Origin: Thiomargarita sp.
GTDB taxonomy: Bacteria > Pseudomonadota > Gammaproteobacteria > Beggiatoales > Beggiatoaceae
Reading direction: 5' to 3'
DNA length: 43,105 bases
Assembly: GCA_020720115.1 (NCBI GenBank)
Contig: DYPD01000021.1
Coordinates: 1-43,105 of the forward strand
This document shows positions 20,072 through 30,711 of the stretch, in pieces. Every line of letters starts with the position of its first letter. Position 1 is the stretch's first letter. The position numbers and the translations under genes were made by a program. Below the pieces are notes generated by a model. It was given only the letters and a program-made list of their open reading frames with translations. It searched no databases and was not told where the DNA came from.

Positions 20072-21673
20072 TTAATCGGGCATCAAAAAAGTATTGTGCG
20101 CCAGCGGCGCTTGGTAAGGATAATCCAGCGTGTAATGCAGCCCTCGGCTTTCTTTGCGTAGGAGTGCCGAACGAATGATGAGATCGGACACTTCCACCAG
20201 ATTGCGCAGCTCGATAAGGTCATTGGTGACGCGGAAATTGCTGTAGTATTCTTCGATTTCCGCCCGCAGCAAGTCTACACGGTGCTTGGCGCGTTGTAGG
20301 CGCTTGCTGGTGCGCACAATGCCCACATAATCCCACATAAAACGCCGCAATTCCTCCCAGTTATGCGATACCACCACTTCCTCGTCGGAGTCGGTCACGC
20401 GGCTTTCATCCCAAGGCGGTAAATCAGGCGGCGCGGGTACTTGGCGCAGTTCGCGGAGAATTTTCTCTCCGGCGCTGTGCGCAAAGACCAGACATTCCAG
20501 CAGGGAATTGCTTGCCATCCGATTCGCACCGTGCAAGCCAGTAAAAGACACCTCGCCGATAGCAAATAAACCTTCAATGTCGGTTTGCCCTTCGCGGTCA
20601 GTCACCACGCCGCCGCAGGTGTAGTGCGCCGCCGGAACAATGGGAATGGGTTCGGTGGTCATGTCATAACCCAATTCCAAGCAACGGGCATAGATGTTGG
20701 GAAAATGCGCGGTGATAAATTCCGGCGCTTGGTGGCTAATGTCAAGAAACAGCGACTCGCTACCGGTGCGCTTCATTTCGTGGTCAATGGCGCGTGCCAC
20801 TATATCGCGGGGTGCAAGTTCAGCACGCGGATCGAAGCGATCCATAAAGCGCGATCCGTCAGGCAGTAAGAGCTTGCCGCCTTCACCGCGCACCGCTTCG
20901 GAAATCAGAAAAGATTTAGCGGCTGGATGATACAAACAGGTGGGATGAAACTGGATAAATTCCATATTTGCTACGCGACAACCCGCCCGCAATGCCATCG
21001 CAATGCCATCGCCAGTCGCAACATCAGGATTGCTGGTATACAAATAAACCTTGCCTGCGCCGCCGCTGGCAAGCGCAACAAAACGGGCACCGATGGCTTT
21101 GATCTGCCCTTGATCCCGATCTAGCAAATAAATACCCCAACAGCGGCGACTCTTGAGTCCGAGTTTATCGCCAGTAATCAAATCTATCGCAATATGGCGC
21201 TCTAACAAGTGGATATTCGGATGCGCTCGCACCTTGGCAGTCAGCGCCGTGCCAATCGCCGCGCCCGTCGCATCGTCAGCATGAATCACCCGACGGTGGC
21301 TGTGCCCGCCTTCACGAGTCAAGTGATAATCACGCTTGCCACTTTTAGAAACGCGCTGCGTAAAGGGCACGCCCTGCTCAATCAGCCAGCGAATACGCTC
21401 TGGTCCTTGAGTAACGGTAAAATTCACTATATCGCGGTCACACAAACCCGCACCCGCATTAAGCGTGTCTTCAATATGAGACTCGAAAGAATCCTGCACA
21501 TCCAACACCGCCGAAACACCGCCCTGGGCGTATTGGGTTGAGCCAGAACTCAGATTGGCTTTAGAAATCAACAGCACCTTGGCGTGATCAGCAACAGACA
21601 GCGCCAAGCTCAAACCCGCCGCCCCAGTGCCAATGATTAAAAGATCGTAGTTATTATCGTGAATGTTTTGCAT
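20072..21673 (-). CDS. nadB: L-aspartate oxidase
   Basis: 533 aa from the ATG at 21673, close to E. coli NadB (540). The frame extends 105 bases upstream, but family alignment starts at [19 protein letters not shown]. It has the FAD-binding GxGxAGL motif, the succinate-dehydrogenase-like [20 protein letters not shown] segment, [13 protein letters not shown] and [15 protein letters not shown], and a C-terminal helical domain. It oxidises L-aspartate to iminoaspartate, the first step of de novo NAD synthesis. nadA and nadC are not in the window. Convergent with yggT, with a 9-base gap. Confidence 0.97.
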   Translation of the reverse strand: MQNIHDNNYDLLIIGTGAAGLSLALSVADHAKVLLISKANLSSGSTQYAQGGVSAVLDVQDSFESHIEDTLNAGAGLCDRDIVNFTVTQGPERIRWLIEQGVPFTQRVSKSGKRDYHLTREGGHSHRRVIHADDATGAAIGTALTAKVRAHPNIHLLERHIAIDLITGDKLGLKSRRCWGIYLLDRDQGQIKAIGARFVALASGGAGKVYLYTSNPDVATGDGIAMALRAGCRVANMEFIQFHPTCLYHPAAKSFLISEAVRGEGGKLLLPDGSRFMDRFDPRAELAPRDIVARAIDHEMKRTGSESLFLDISHQAPEFITAHFPNIYARCLELGYDMTTEPIPIVPAAHYTCGGVVTDREGQTDIEGLFAIGEVSFTGLHGANRMASNSLLECLVFAHSAGEKILRELRQVPAPPDLPPWDESRVTDSDEEVVVSHNWEELRRFMWDYVGIVRTSKRLQRAKHRVDLLRAEIEEYYSNFRVTNDLIELRNLVEVSDLIIRSALLRKESRGLHYTLDYPYQAPLAHNTFLMPD

Positions 21674-21832
21674 AGAAAATAGCCTTAAGTGCCGCAAAAG
21701 CCAGGTATTTTGGATTCTGAAGCCTCTAAGTTGAATTAAGTTGGAATGCTGATTCAGCGTGCGCACAACAAGCCGCACTGCTAAGAATAGCGCCTTTTAC
21801 GCCGTGCTGCTTGCAGGCACAAGCTGTTAGCG

Positions 21833-22501
21833 TTACTTATGCCGCAAATAGCGTTCATCGCTAAAACTACTGACCCATTCAGGACGAAACACCACCAATA
21901 AAGTCATCAGCCCACCATTAATAAAAGCCTCTGGAAACATCATGATAGGCAAAATAGGTGCATAATCTTGCAGCAAATGATCGGCGCTATGCACACCCGC
22001 GCCCCACAACACCAGCATTCCAGCAACACGGCTCACCAGCATCGCAAACGCCGAAGTAAAGAACGCACCCCCATAGATATAAATGAAAAAATGCTGCGGC
22101 AGCACCCGATCAATAAAACGCATCGCAAAATAAGTCACCCCTATCGGAATCACCCCATTGCACAGCAGATTCATCCCAAAACTCAACCACTCAGCACGTC
22201 CCTCCAACATCAACAACAATTGCGCCAAGGTCACGCACACAACGCCATAAGCCCAGCCAAACATCAAAGTCACGCTCGTCACCAACAACAAATGAAACTC
22301 CAGCCCGGCATCCGCTTGAATGCCACCCGCCATGCGCCACGCCAGCCATAAAAACACACAAGCACCAAACAACACATGCGCATCCTGAGCATTTTTAAGA
22401 TGATGCCATTGCATAAAAAATAGCGCAGCCAATAAAGAAACCAAATAAAGGAAATTCGCACTCCACAACCAAGTGCTTGCAAGTTCAGCGGGAAAGTTCA
22501 T
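21833..22501 (-). CDS. CbiM-like energy-coupling membrane protein
   Basis: 222 aa from the ATG at 22501 (a TTG two codons upstream is also possible). About six to seven transmembrane helices are visible. The pattern LLCNGVIPIGVTYFAMRFIDRVLPQHFFIYIYGGAFF, followed by MMFPEAFINGGLMTLLVVFRPEWV, resembles the COG3235 group of CbiM-like energy-coupling factor permeases in proteobacteria. These are thought to take part in transition-metal (Co/Ni) or vitamin uptake. No partner ATPase gene is adjacent, so substrate and mode of action are open. It precedes nadB by 160 bases on the same strand. Confidence 0.75.
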   Translation of the reverse strand: MNFPAELASTWLWSANFLYLVSLLAALFFMQWHHLKNAQDAHVLFGACVFLWLAWRMAGGIQADAGLEFHLLLVTSVTLMFGWAYGVVCVTLAQLLLMLEGRAEWLSFGMNLLCNGVIPIGVTYFAMRFIDRVLPQHFFIYIYGGAFFTSAFAMLVSRVAGMLVLWGAGVHSADHLLQDYAPILPIMMFPEAFINGGLMTLLVVFRPEWVSSFSDERYLRHK

Positions 22502-22806
22502 AGGCAATATTGAGATTGGTTAGTGATAAAACATGACAGGCTTTGCAGGCTTTCTACTTAAAGCATTTTTAATCAAACACACTAAATTTAACCACTTGCC
22601 TGCAATGATGGCGCATACTACCCCCTGCACAAATATAGGCAAATCCTGTGTGGTAGGCTTGCATAGTGAGAAATACCCAGACGCAGCTCAACAAGGCTAA
22701 TCCTATTAAGCTAAAATAGTGGCTTAAAATAAAATCACTATTCACCGCATTTTTTATTTTAATTTACATTGCAATCAACCGCTTAAATTAAATCAAGGGG
22801 TATGTT
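22502..22806. other. Divergent promoter region before the CheB-CheR gene
   Basis: About 300 bases between the CbiM-like gene (minus) and the CheB-CheR-PAS gene (plus). It is AT-rich near the plus-strand gene, with AAGGGG 8 bases before its ATG. No riboswitch-like or strong hairpin structure was recognised. Confidence 0.5.
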
Positions 22807-25800
22807 ATGACAGACAACAAGGCGTTACAAGCCCCCTCGCACTATGCGGGTATAGGCGCTTCTGCTGGTGGACTCGAAGCCATTGAAAGCTTTTTTAAGA
22901 GTATGCCGCCAGACAGTGGCTTAGCGTTTATCGTCGTGCAGCACCTATCGCCCGATTACAAGAGCCTGATGGTAGAACTCTTATCAAAACATACAGAAAT
23001 GCCAGTTTACCGCATTGGAGAAGGCGTTACTGTCGAAGCAAACAGCATTTACCTGATTCCGCCCAAAAAAATCTAACGATTTTTCACGGGCAATTGTTGC
23101 TCATGGAACAAGATTATGCACGCGGCATTAATTTACCCATAGATATTTTCTTGCGCACGCTGGCAGAAGATCAAACAGAAAAATCCATTGCCATTATTTT
23201 GTCAGGTACGGGGAGCGATGGTGTACGCGGCATTCGCGCCATCAAAGAAGCAGGCGGCATGGTCATGGTACAAGACGAAGAATCCGCCAAATTTGACGGA
23301 ATGCCGCGCAGTGCTTTAGCAACTGGATTGCCCGATTTTGTTCTGCCGCCAGACGAAATGCCCCAACAGCTTTTATCCTTTGTCAAACACCCTTACGCCT
23401 CCAAAGCCGAAGCCGGCACTAAACTACTCAGCAACGAAGACGGCTTAACGCGCATTTTTGCCCTACTACGCGAGCGCACCAAAGTAGACTTTACCTACTA
23501 CAAACCCAGCACAGTGGTGCGTCGCATTGAGCGGCGCATGGGCGTTAATCAAATCCATGAACTGCCAGATTATGTCCATTTTATGGAAAGCTATCCCAAA
23601 GAAGTCAGCGCCTTATATCGTGAATTACTGATTGGCGTGACGAATTTTTTCCGTGACCCAGAAGCCTTCCAAGCCCTAGGCGACACCTGGTTGCCACAGT
23701 TATTAGAACGCACCAGCTCGCGTGACATACGTTTTTGGGTCTCCGCCTGTTCTACTGGCGAAGAAGCCTACTCACTGGCAATCTTGGCACGCGAATGTAT
23801 GGAACGCATGGGACAACATTTCAATATCAAAATTTTTGCCACCGACGTAGACCGCGACGCCATAGTGGTTGCTGGCAACGGTGTTTATCCAGAAAGCATT
23901 GCCGCTGATGTTTCTTCTCGCTTACTCAGTAAATATTTTCATCGCCGCGAGGAGAGTTTTCAAATTTCTCGCAGCATTAGAGAAATGGTCGTATTTGCAC
24001 AACACAATCTCATCAAGGACCCGCCTTTTACCAATATTGATTTAATCTCTTGTCGCAATGTGTTGATTTATTTACAACCAGTTTTGCAAAAGAAAGTTTT
24101 AGAACAATTCAATTTCTCCCTGAATACCGATAGCATTCTATTTCTAGACAGTAGCGAAAGCGTCGGCGATATGAGCAGCTACTTTGAACTGCTGAATAAT
24201 AAATGGCGGATTTATCGGGCGAAAAGCAAACGCCGCTTGGGTGCAGGCAGAGCAGAAAACGAAGTACCTAGTTATGGCACTATAATGCCAGGATTAGCAC
24301 TACATCATACCGGCAACCGCTTAAGTTGGCGGCAAAATACCGAAGAACGCATGATGACACGCCTGCTACAAGATGTAGTAGAGGATTACATGCCTCTAAC
24401 CGTCATAGTTAATGAAGAACTAGAACCCCTGCATGTGTTGGGTGATGCCACAGGTTCCTTCACTTTACCACGCGGTAAAGCAGTGCATGACATCACCAAA
24501 ATGGCGAGCAGAGAACTCAGTGTTCCTTTAGCTACTGCATTACAAAAAGTGTTTAAGATGAAAGAAGAAATATGCTACAACAATATCCGTCTAAAAGACA
24601 AGAAAAACAATGAACGTAATATTAAAATCCGTATTCGTTTATTGCCAGAACGTAAAGGACAAGAACCTCTCGCAGTGGTGTTACTAGAAGAAGTAGAACC
24701 CCAAGCAACAGATAACAACGCACATGGTCAAACCTATGATTTAGATCATGAAGCAGAACAACGTATTAATGATTTAGAGCAAGAGCTGCAATTTACCCGT
24801 GAAAATCTACAAGCCACCATTGAAGAACTGGAAACCTCTAATGAGGAATTACACGCCACTAATGAAGAATTGTTAGCCAGCAATGAAGAATTGCAAAGTA
24901 CCAATGAAGAACTCCAGTCTGTTAATGAAGAACTGCATACCGTCAATGCTGAACACCAGAGTAAAATTCTTGAGCTGACAGAATTAACCAATGATTTGGA
25001 TAATCTGTTAAGCAGTTCTCGCGTGGGTACGGTATTTTTAGATGAAGAACTCATTATTCGTCGTTTCACGCCAGCGGTGACCAAGTTATTTAATTTTCTT
25101 GAAAATGATGTGGGGCGACCTTTTGCACATATTTCCCACCGTTTCCGCTTGGATTTATTGCCTTTGATTCAAGAGGTGCAGCGTCATAACAGTGCTCAAC
25201 AACATGAAATTCAAGCAGAAGATGGTAGCTATTATTTGATGTCATTACAACCTTATCAAATTGGTCCTGAAGTCTATGCGGGAGTGGTCCTGAATTTTGT
25301 GGATATTAATAGCCTTAAAGCAGTAGAAGAGAAATTGAAACGCAGCGAAGAACGCTATGCACTGGCGCAAAAAGCCGCTCAGATTGGAAGCTGGGATTGG
25401 GACTTAAATACTAATAAAGTTATTTGGTCAGAACTGATAGAACCCATGTTTGGCTTTAAGCAAGGTGAGTTTCCTGGTACTTACGAAGCTTTTATGCAAA
25501 GAGTGCATCCAGAAGATCGAGAGCAAGTAGAACAGCGTGTTAAAGCCTGTATAGAACAGGATGCCCCTTATGACACAGAAATGCGGGTGGTTTGGAAAGA
25601 AGGCTCTATTCACTGGTTACATACCAGTGGTCATGTGTTTCGTGATGCACAAGGTAAGTCCTTGCGTATGATGGGCATTACCCATGATGTGACGGAGCAA
25701 AAACATTTAGAAAAAGATTGGCGCAAAAGTCAAGCAGAATTGCGCCGTTATTTTCAACAGCCCTTTATCGGTATGATAATAAGCACACCAGATCGGACTA

Positions 25801-26480
25801 TTATTGAAGTCAATGATAAAATCTGTGAACTGCTAGGCTATACTCGAGAAGAAATTCTCACATTGAAATGTTCAGCTTTTACTCACCCTGATGATCAAGA
25901 AAAAACTCTGCAAGCTTTTCAGAGTCTATTGAATGCTGAAGAAAACCGTATTAATCTGACTAAGCGCTATTTATGCCGTGATGGTTCAACTTTGTTTGCT
26001 AGATTAGAAATGCGCTGTGTGCGCAATGAATTTGGACAACCGGACTACATGTTAGATTTTGTGCAAGATGTCACTGAATTGCAGCTTTACCATGCTAGAT
26101 TAGAGCAACAGGCGTTACAATTGAGCGAACGTAATGCGATGTTTGATAGCATTCTGCGTGCCGCACCTATAGGAATTGGTGTGGTACAAAACCGCCGATT
26201 TGTTTGGGTCAGTTCTTATTTTTGTGAGATTACTGGCTATAGTGAGAATGAATTAGTCGGGCAGACTTCACGTTTGATTTATCAAGATGATGCTGAACAT
26301 GAACGGGTTGGCAAAGAAAAATATGCGCAATTGGAAAAAGAAGGTGTGGGGCGAGTAGAAACTCTATTTCGCCGTAAAGATGGTTGTTTGGTGCGCGTGC
26401 TTTTGAGTTCTGTGCGCATGAATACCGCTTTATCTTTGCTTGAAGATAAAGTGACCTTTACAGCATTGCGTTTGGATTAA
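22807..26480 (+). CDS. CheB-CheR-PAS fusion protein, frameshifted at an A7 run
   Basis: Frame 1 (22807-23076, 89 aa) begins a CheB methylesterase: GASAGG with Ser19 and VVQHLSP with His46. It stops at TAA 23074-23076 directly after seven A residues (23065-23071). One more A, or a -1 slip, would continue as PKKNLTIFHGQ into the second frame (23077-26480), which supplies the CheB Asp (LSGTGSDG), CheR (FFRDPEAF, VSACSTGEEAYSLAI), the coiled-coil NEEL repeats (ATNEELLASNEELQSTNEEL) and about four PAS domains. No kinase, GGDEF or EAL output follows. The family methylates and demethylates chemoreceptors, or signals through the PAS/coiled-coil part. Could be a sequencing error, a real lesion, or slippage. 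Confidence 0.85.
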
Positions 26481-26691
26481 GCAGCAACAAGAAGCCACTG
26501 ATTGATGATGCCGTTAGAAAGTTGAAAAAGAAGCAGCCCTGGCTAACGCGGATTCGCCAACGCGATTTAGCAACTTGGCTAAAATTTGGCTAGGCACAGC
26601 AAGGGTTTTGCTATGCTTTCTGCCCCTCTTCTGGTATGGTTTTGGCATTAACAAGGCGTCTTTCCTTCTCGCGTTGAACTCTCAAAATTCC

Positions 26692-29313
26692 ATGCCTTCA
26701 CATACTCGCAAAGATTGGCTGCTGGGACTGATCCTGGGGCTTGGTATTCTCCTGATTGCCCAGACCGGTTGGCTGCGTCCATTGGAACAAGCCAACTATC
26801 GCAGTAGCATGAACAGCTTGCACAAAGCCCCTTCTCCCGATCTGGTGCTGGTGGAGATTGATGACCCTAGCCTGCAAGCCTTGGGCGGTTATCCGCTGTC
26901 TCCTCAATGGTTTGCGCAAGCACTGGAGCATCTGTACGCCGCGCAGCCCAAGCTGATTGCCAACACGGTGTTTTTTAGCCGCCCAAGCTATGGTGAAGCA
27001 GTGCAACAGGCGCAACAACTGGTCGAGTTTTATGATGCCAGCCAGTTGGTCAATCTCCCGCACAGCGAAATCATTCAGCAGGAAGTTCATGAATTAGGTA
27101 AAAAACTGCACCAGTTGCAGAGCACCTTGATGCCAGAAAATGACTTGGCTCAGGTGATGGCAAGCAGCGATTTGCTGGTGCAGGCGATTCCTTTTGAACT
27201 TTATGCCTTGCAAGAAACGCCCGCGCAGAGTGCTTTGCCTGGCTTGGATTGGATGCCGCCGGGGATGTTGCGCCAACGCTTGGCACAGCAGCAAATTCGT
27301 GCCAGTTTTGCTGAAACTGCGCCGCCGCCGCGCCAGGTGGCGCTGGTGATACCGCCAGTGGCGGCATTGCAAGCAGCGCCTGTCACTTTAGCTGCCTTAT
27401 CGCCTGGCACTTTCGATAAAAGTGATGATCCTGACCTTGCCCCTTTGGTCATGCAGTTTCACCAGGATTATTTTCCCAGCCTGCCTTTGTTGTTGGCGGC
27501 TAAAAGCTTAGGGCTGGGCGTGCAAGATATTCAGGTCACGCTCGGCAGCGGCGTGCAATTGGGCGATTTGAGCATTAATACCACGCCGCAATTACAACTG
27601 CGCCCGTTTCGCTATGCGCAAGATTTCCCGCGTCTTTCCTTTAGCCAAGTGGCGCTGGGCGAGTTCGCGCCTGAGTTGCTGCGCAACAAAATCGTCTTGA
27701 TCGGTTTTACCGCATCCTCTTATGCGCTACCGTTGGACGCCACTGCCGCCGCCGTGCTGCCGCCAGTGGTGCAAACTGCACAGACGCTGAGTAGCTTGTT
27801 GCAAAAAGATTTCCTCAATCGCCCAGCCTGGAGCACGGGTTTGGAGTGGGCGTTGCTCTTGCTGGTGACGGCTTGGCTCAGTTTGTTGCTGCCGCGTTGG
27901 GATAAATGGCGCAGTTTGGCACTCACGCTGGCGGGTGTATTGCTGTTGGCGGGCGTGCAAATCGGCGCTATGCAGCTCTGGCAGTTGTGGCTGCCGATGC
28001 TGTTGCCGGCGCTGTTGCTGGTGTTGGGTTATCTGGTTTGGTGGTTGAGCCGCCTGTGGTTGCGGCTGCTGCATCAAGCGCACCTGAGCGCCGAAGGCAT
28101 TGAAGCCAATCGCCTGTTGGGGTTGGCATACCAGGGGCAGGGGCGCTTAGAACAGGCGTTTGAAAAATTTAGCCGCTGTCCACTAAACGACGATATGCTG
28201 GGCTTGTTGTACAATTTGGCGCTGGATTTCGAGCGCAAGCGGCAGGACAAAGAGGCGCTGGCGGTGTATCGCTCCATGGCGCAAGGGACACCGGATTACC
28301 GCGACATAGAACAACGTATGCAGCGGCTTTTGCAGCAAAAACCGCGTTTGAGCGACAAGCCGCGCAACAGCTTGAGCGATTGGCTAGAAGCCAACAGCGA
28401 ATTGCGCAAACCCATGTTAGGGCGTTACCAGGTAGAGAAAAAACTCGGCAAAGGTGCAATGGGCGTAGTGTATTTAGGCAAAGATGCCAAAATGGATCGC
28501 ATGGTTGCCTTAAAAACCCTGGCGCTGTATGACGAATTTGAAGGCGAAGCCTTGCAAGACGCCACCCGGCGCTTTTTCCGCGAAGCTTCCGCAGCAGGTC
28601 GCTTGACACATGAGCACATAGTTGCGGTGTACGACGCGGGCGAAGAAGATAACCTCGCCTATATTGCCATGGAATTCTTCAAGGGCAGCAATTTGACGCC
28701 CTATACGCGCAAAGACAACTTACTACCGCTGGATACGCTATTTGATATTGCGATTCACGCCGCCGAAGCTTTAGAGTATGCACATAGCCAGGGCGTGATA
28801 CACCGCGACATCAAACCCGCCAATATTATGTACAATCCGGGCAGTGGCAAAATCAAATTAACCGACTTTGGTATCGCTCACATCACGGACTCCAACAAAA
28901 CCAAAACCGGCGTCATTCTTGGCACACCCTCTTATATGTCACCCGAACAACTGTCAGGCAAAGAAGTAGATGGACGCGCAGACTTATTCTCTCTGGGGGT
29001 TAGCTTGTATCAGCTTTTAACTGCCAGCTTGCCGTTTCAAGCCGAATCAATGGCAAGCCTCATGTTTAAAATTGCCGGAGAACCGCATCCTGCCTTGCTA
29101 GGAAAACGCGCTGATTTACCCGAATGTATGCAGACCTTAATTGACACCCTGTTGCACAAAAATCCCCAACAACGCTACGCCGACGGCGCAGCACTCGCTG
29201 CTGCACTACGCGCCTGTCGGGACGCCTGGATTAAACAGCAATATCAAACCACTTTGCCCCAACCCCTGCCAGCCGATCCGCAGCCCGCTACCGGAGAGGC
29301 TATCGCTCCATGA
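26692..29313 (+). CDS. CHASE2-domain membrane Ser/Thr protein kinase
   Basis: 873 aa from the ATG at 26692 (MPSHTRKDWLLG); a TTG at 26575 would add 39 residues with a second hydrophobic stretch. A transmembrane helix is followed by an extracytoplasmic CHASE2 sensor (about 40-370; PDLVLVEIDDPSLQALGGYPLSP) and three helices (about 375-470). A short TPR-like linker (EANRLLGLAYQGQGRLEQAFEKF) leads to a Hanks-type kinase. Its P-loop is GKGAMG near 586, the Lys is in VALKT, HRDIKPAN near 704, Asp725 in DFG and SPE for APE. All catalytic residues are present. It overlaps the PP2C gene (ATGA), which probably reverses its phosphorylations. Confidence 0.94.
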   Translation: MPSHTRKDWLLGLILGLGILLIAQTGWLRPLEQANYRSSMNSLHKAPSPDLVLVEIDDPSLQALGGYPLSPQWFAQALEHLYAAQPKLIANTVFFSRPSYGEAVQQAQQLVEFYDASQLVNLPHSEIIQQEVHELGKKLHQLQSTLMPENDLAQVMASSDLLVQAIPFELYALQETPAQSALPGLDWMPPGMLRQRLAQQQIRASFAETAPPPRQVALVIPPVAALQAAPVTLAALSPGTFDKSDDPDLAPLVMQFHQDYFPSLPLLLAAKSLGLGVQDIQVTLGSGVQLGDLSINTTPQLQLRPFRYAQDFPRLSFSQVALGEFAPELLRNKIVLIGFTASSYALPLDATAAAVLPPVVQTAQTLSSLLQKDFLNRPAWSTGLEWALLLLVTAWLSLLLPRWDKWRSLALTLAGVLLLAGVQIGAMQLWQLWLPMLLPALLLVLGYLVWWLSRLWLRLLHQAHLSAEGIEANRLLGLAYQGQGRLEQAFEKFSRCPLNDDMLGLLYNLALDFERKRQDKEALAVYRSMAQGTPDYRDIEQRMQRLLQQKPRLSDKPRNSLSDWLEANSELRKPMLGRYQVEKKLGKGAMGVVYLGKDAKMDRMVALKTLALYDEFEGEALQDATRRFFREASAAGRLTHEHIVAVYDAGEEDNLAYIAMEFFKGSNLTPYTRKDNLLPLDTLFDIAIHAAEALEYAHSQGVIHRDIKPANIMYNPGSGKIKLTDFGIAHITDSNKTKTGVILGTPSYMSPEQLSGKEVDGRADLFSLGVSLYQLLTASLPFQAESMASLMFKIAGEPHPALLGKRADLPECMQTLIDTLLHKNPQQRYADGAALAAALRACRDAWIKQQYQTTLPQPLPADPQPATGEAIAP

Positions 29314-30146
29314 GCTACCAAGGCTATTTACGCATTGTGCATCGCAGCGATCCGGGTTTGGTGCGCGATCACAACGAAGACTATCTGGGTAGCGACGCCG
29401 CGCTTGGCGTGCTGATCCTCGCCGACGGCATGGGGGGCTATCAAGCAGGCGAAATTGCCAGCGAGATTGCCGTCACCCAAATCATGCAGGAAATCAAAGC
29501 CAAGGCACAGAGCCTGGTGCTCGGCGAAATGGACAACAAATCCAACTACCGCCACGCCAGCCTGCTGTTACAACAAGCCACGCTGAAAGCCAACCAAGCC
29601 ATTTACCAAAGCGCCCAAGCACAGCCCGAATTTTACGGCATGGGCACCACCATCGTTGCCGCACTCTTTTACGACAACTGCCTCAGCATCGTCCATGTGG
29701 GGGATTCGCGCCTCTATCGCCTGCGCGACAACCAACTTCAGCAACTCACCAAAGACCATTCAGTGTTGCAAGAATTAGTCGATCACGGCTTCTACACCCC
29801 TGAACAAGCGCGGCATTCGCCAAATAAAAACCTCGTCACCCGTGCGCTGGGCGTGAACATGGATGTCAAAGTAGACCTCACCGAAGTGCAGGTACAGTTT
29901 GACGATCTTTTCCTGCTCTGCTCGGATGGCTTAAACGACATGCTCGAAGACCGCCACATAGAACAGATTACCGCGCAACCCCATAGCCTAGAAAAAATCG
30001 CTGATGCCCTCATTGAAGCCGCCAACGCCAAAGGCGGTGAAGACAATATCTCAGTGATTCTGGCGCAGATGACCGCCGACTCACAGCACAGCAAGCGCCG
30101 CACACCCTGGTGGAAAAACGGGTGGTTTTGGCGCAAACGCAGCTAG
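29310..30146 (+). CDS. PP2C-family Ser/Thr protein phosphatase
   Basis: 278 aa. The metal and phosphate-binding motifs of bacterial PP2C (Stp/PppA type) are complete: RSDPGLVRDHNEDYLG, LADGMGGYQAGEIAS, MGTTIVAALF, HVGDSRLYRLRD, CSDGLNDML and GGEDNISVIL. The last 15 residues are basic and Trp-rich (RRTPWWKNGWFWRKR) and may associate with the membrane. It starts inside the kinase stop (ATGA), so kinase and phosphatase are made in a coupled ratio. Probably dephosphorylates the kinase and its substrates in the cytoplasm. Confidence 0.95.
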   Translation: MSYQGYLRIVHRSDPGLVRDHNEDYLGSDAALGVLILADGMGGYQAGEIASEIAVTQIMQEIKAKAQSLVLGEMDNKSNYRHASLLLQQATLKANQAIYQSAQAQPEFYGMGTTIVAALFYDNCLSIVHVGDSRLYRLRDNQLQQLTKDHSVLQELVDHGFYTPEQARHSPNKNLVTRALGVNMDVKVDLTEVQVQFDDLFLLCSDGLNDMLEDRHIEQITAQPHSLEKIADALIEAANAKGGEDNISVILAQMTADSQHSKRRTPWWKNGWFWRKRS

Positions 30147-30544
30147 TTTTAGTGTTTGGCAACAGCCTCTCCACCGCTCGCATTTTGCAAATTAACCGCA
30201 TTCTGACACAATCCCAGATCGCTTTTACGCAACACCTGCTCACCAGCAGCAAGGTGTTGAAAACCAACAGCTTCAAGGACTTCATCTTGAACTATTTACC
30301 ACTTATCGAAACAACCAAGCCACATTGATTTGATTACAGTATTTTGCAAGAAATGCCGATTTTAGCGCCCGCCTAAAACGCCCGCCCATTAGGAAAGCGC
30401 AAAACACCCGTATAAATTCAAACAATCATCCTTAATATATTGATTAAACAGTAATTACTCACCACACACTAGCGGCTCTGCACAGGTTTCTTGGCGTTAT
30501 TAAAGATGTAATTTGAAACAGGTTTAAGTATAGTAGGATTACTC

Positions 30545-30568
30545 AATAATTATATTTTTATAATTATT
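30545..30568. repeat. AT-only perfect palindrome upstream of the prepilin
   Basis: AATAATTATA and TATAATTATT flank TTTT: 10-bp perfect arms. It lies inside a wider inverted pair (GGATTACT/AGTAATCC). Possible operator or DNA-bending site. Confidence 0.6.
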
Positions 30569-30645
30569 AAGCATATGATTTTATATATCTTTTATTTTAA
30601 ATATTCAGTAATCCGACTATATATAATCGGCGGTAGGATTGAAAT

Positions 30646-30663
30646 ATGCAGGCTAACCTGCAT
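30646..30663 (+). promoter_or_regulatory. Leader hairpin in front of the prepilin gene
   Basis: ATGCAGG-CTAA-CCTGCAT, a 7-bp perfect stem with a 4-base loop, ends 48 bases before the prepilin ATG. Could stabilise the leader of an abundant transcript or bind a regulator. Function is inferred only. Confidence 0.4.
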
Positions 30664-30711
30664 TGAGCACACATTGAACAGCTTTTAAGTAACGGATACA
30701 GGATTAAAGCC

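Larger units (their letters stand above)
30147..30711. other. AT-rich leader region upstream of the prepilin gene
   Basis: 565 bases without a convincing gene. The 30150-30330 part has short open frames on both strands, without recognisable similarity. From about 30420 the region is very AT-rich. It contains a perfect palindrome AATAATTATA-TTTT-TATAATTATT (30545-30568), outer arms GGATTACT/AGTAATCC around it (about 30536 and 30607), and a hairpin ATGCAGG-CTAA-CCTGCAT (30646-30663) within 50 bases of the prepilin ATG. It is probably the regulated promoter and 5' leader of the prepilin; no sigma-54 site was recognised. Confidence 0.5.

Noticed and set aside
21209-21541. Plus-strand ORF opposite nadB
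   Set aside because: It is a shadow of the well-supported nadB reading frame.
30110-30328. Plus-strand ORF of 72 aa after the PP2C gene
   Set aside because: It overlaps the phosphatase end, has no recognisable family and no clear ribosome site.
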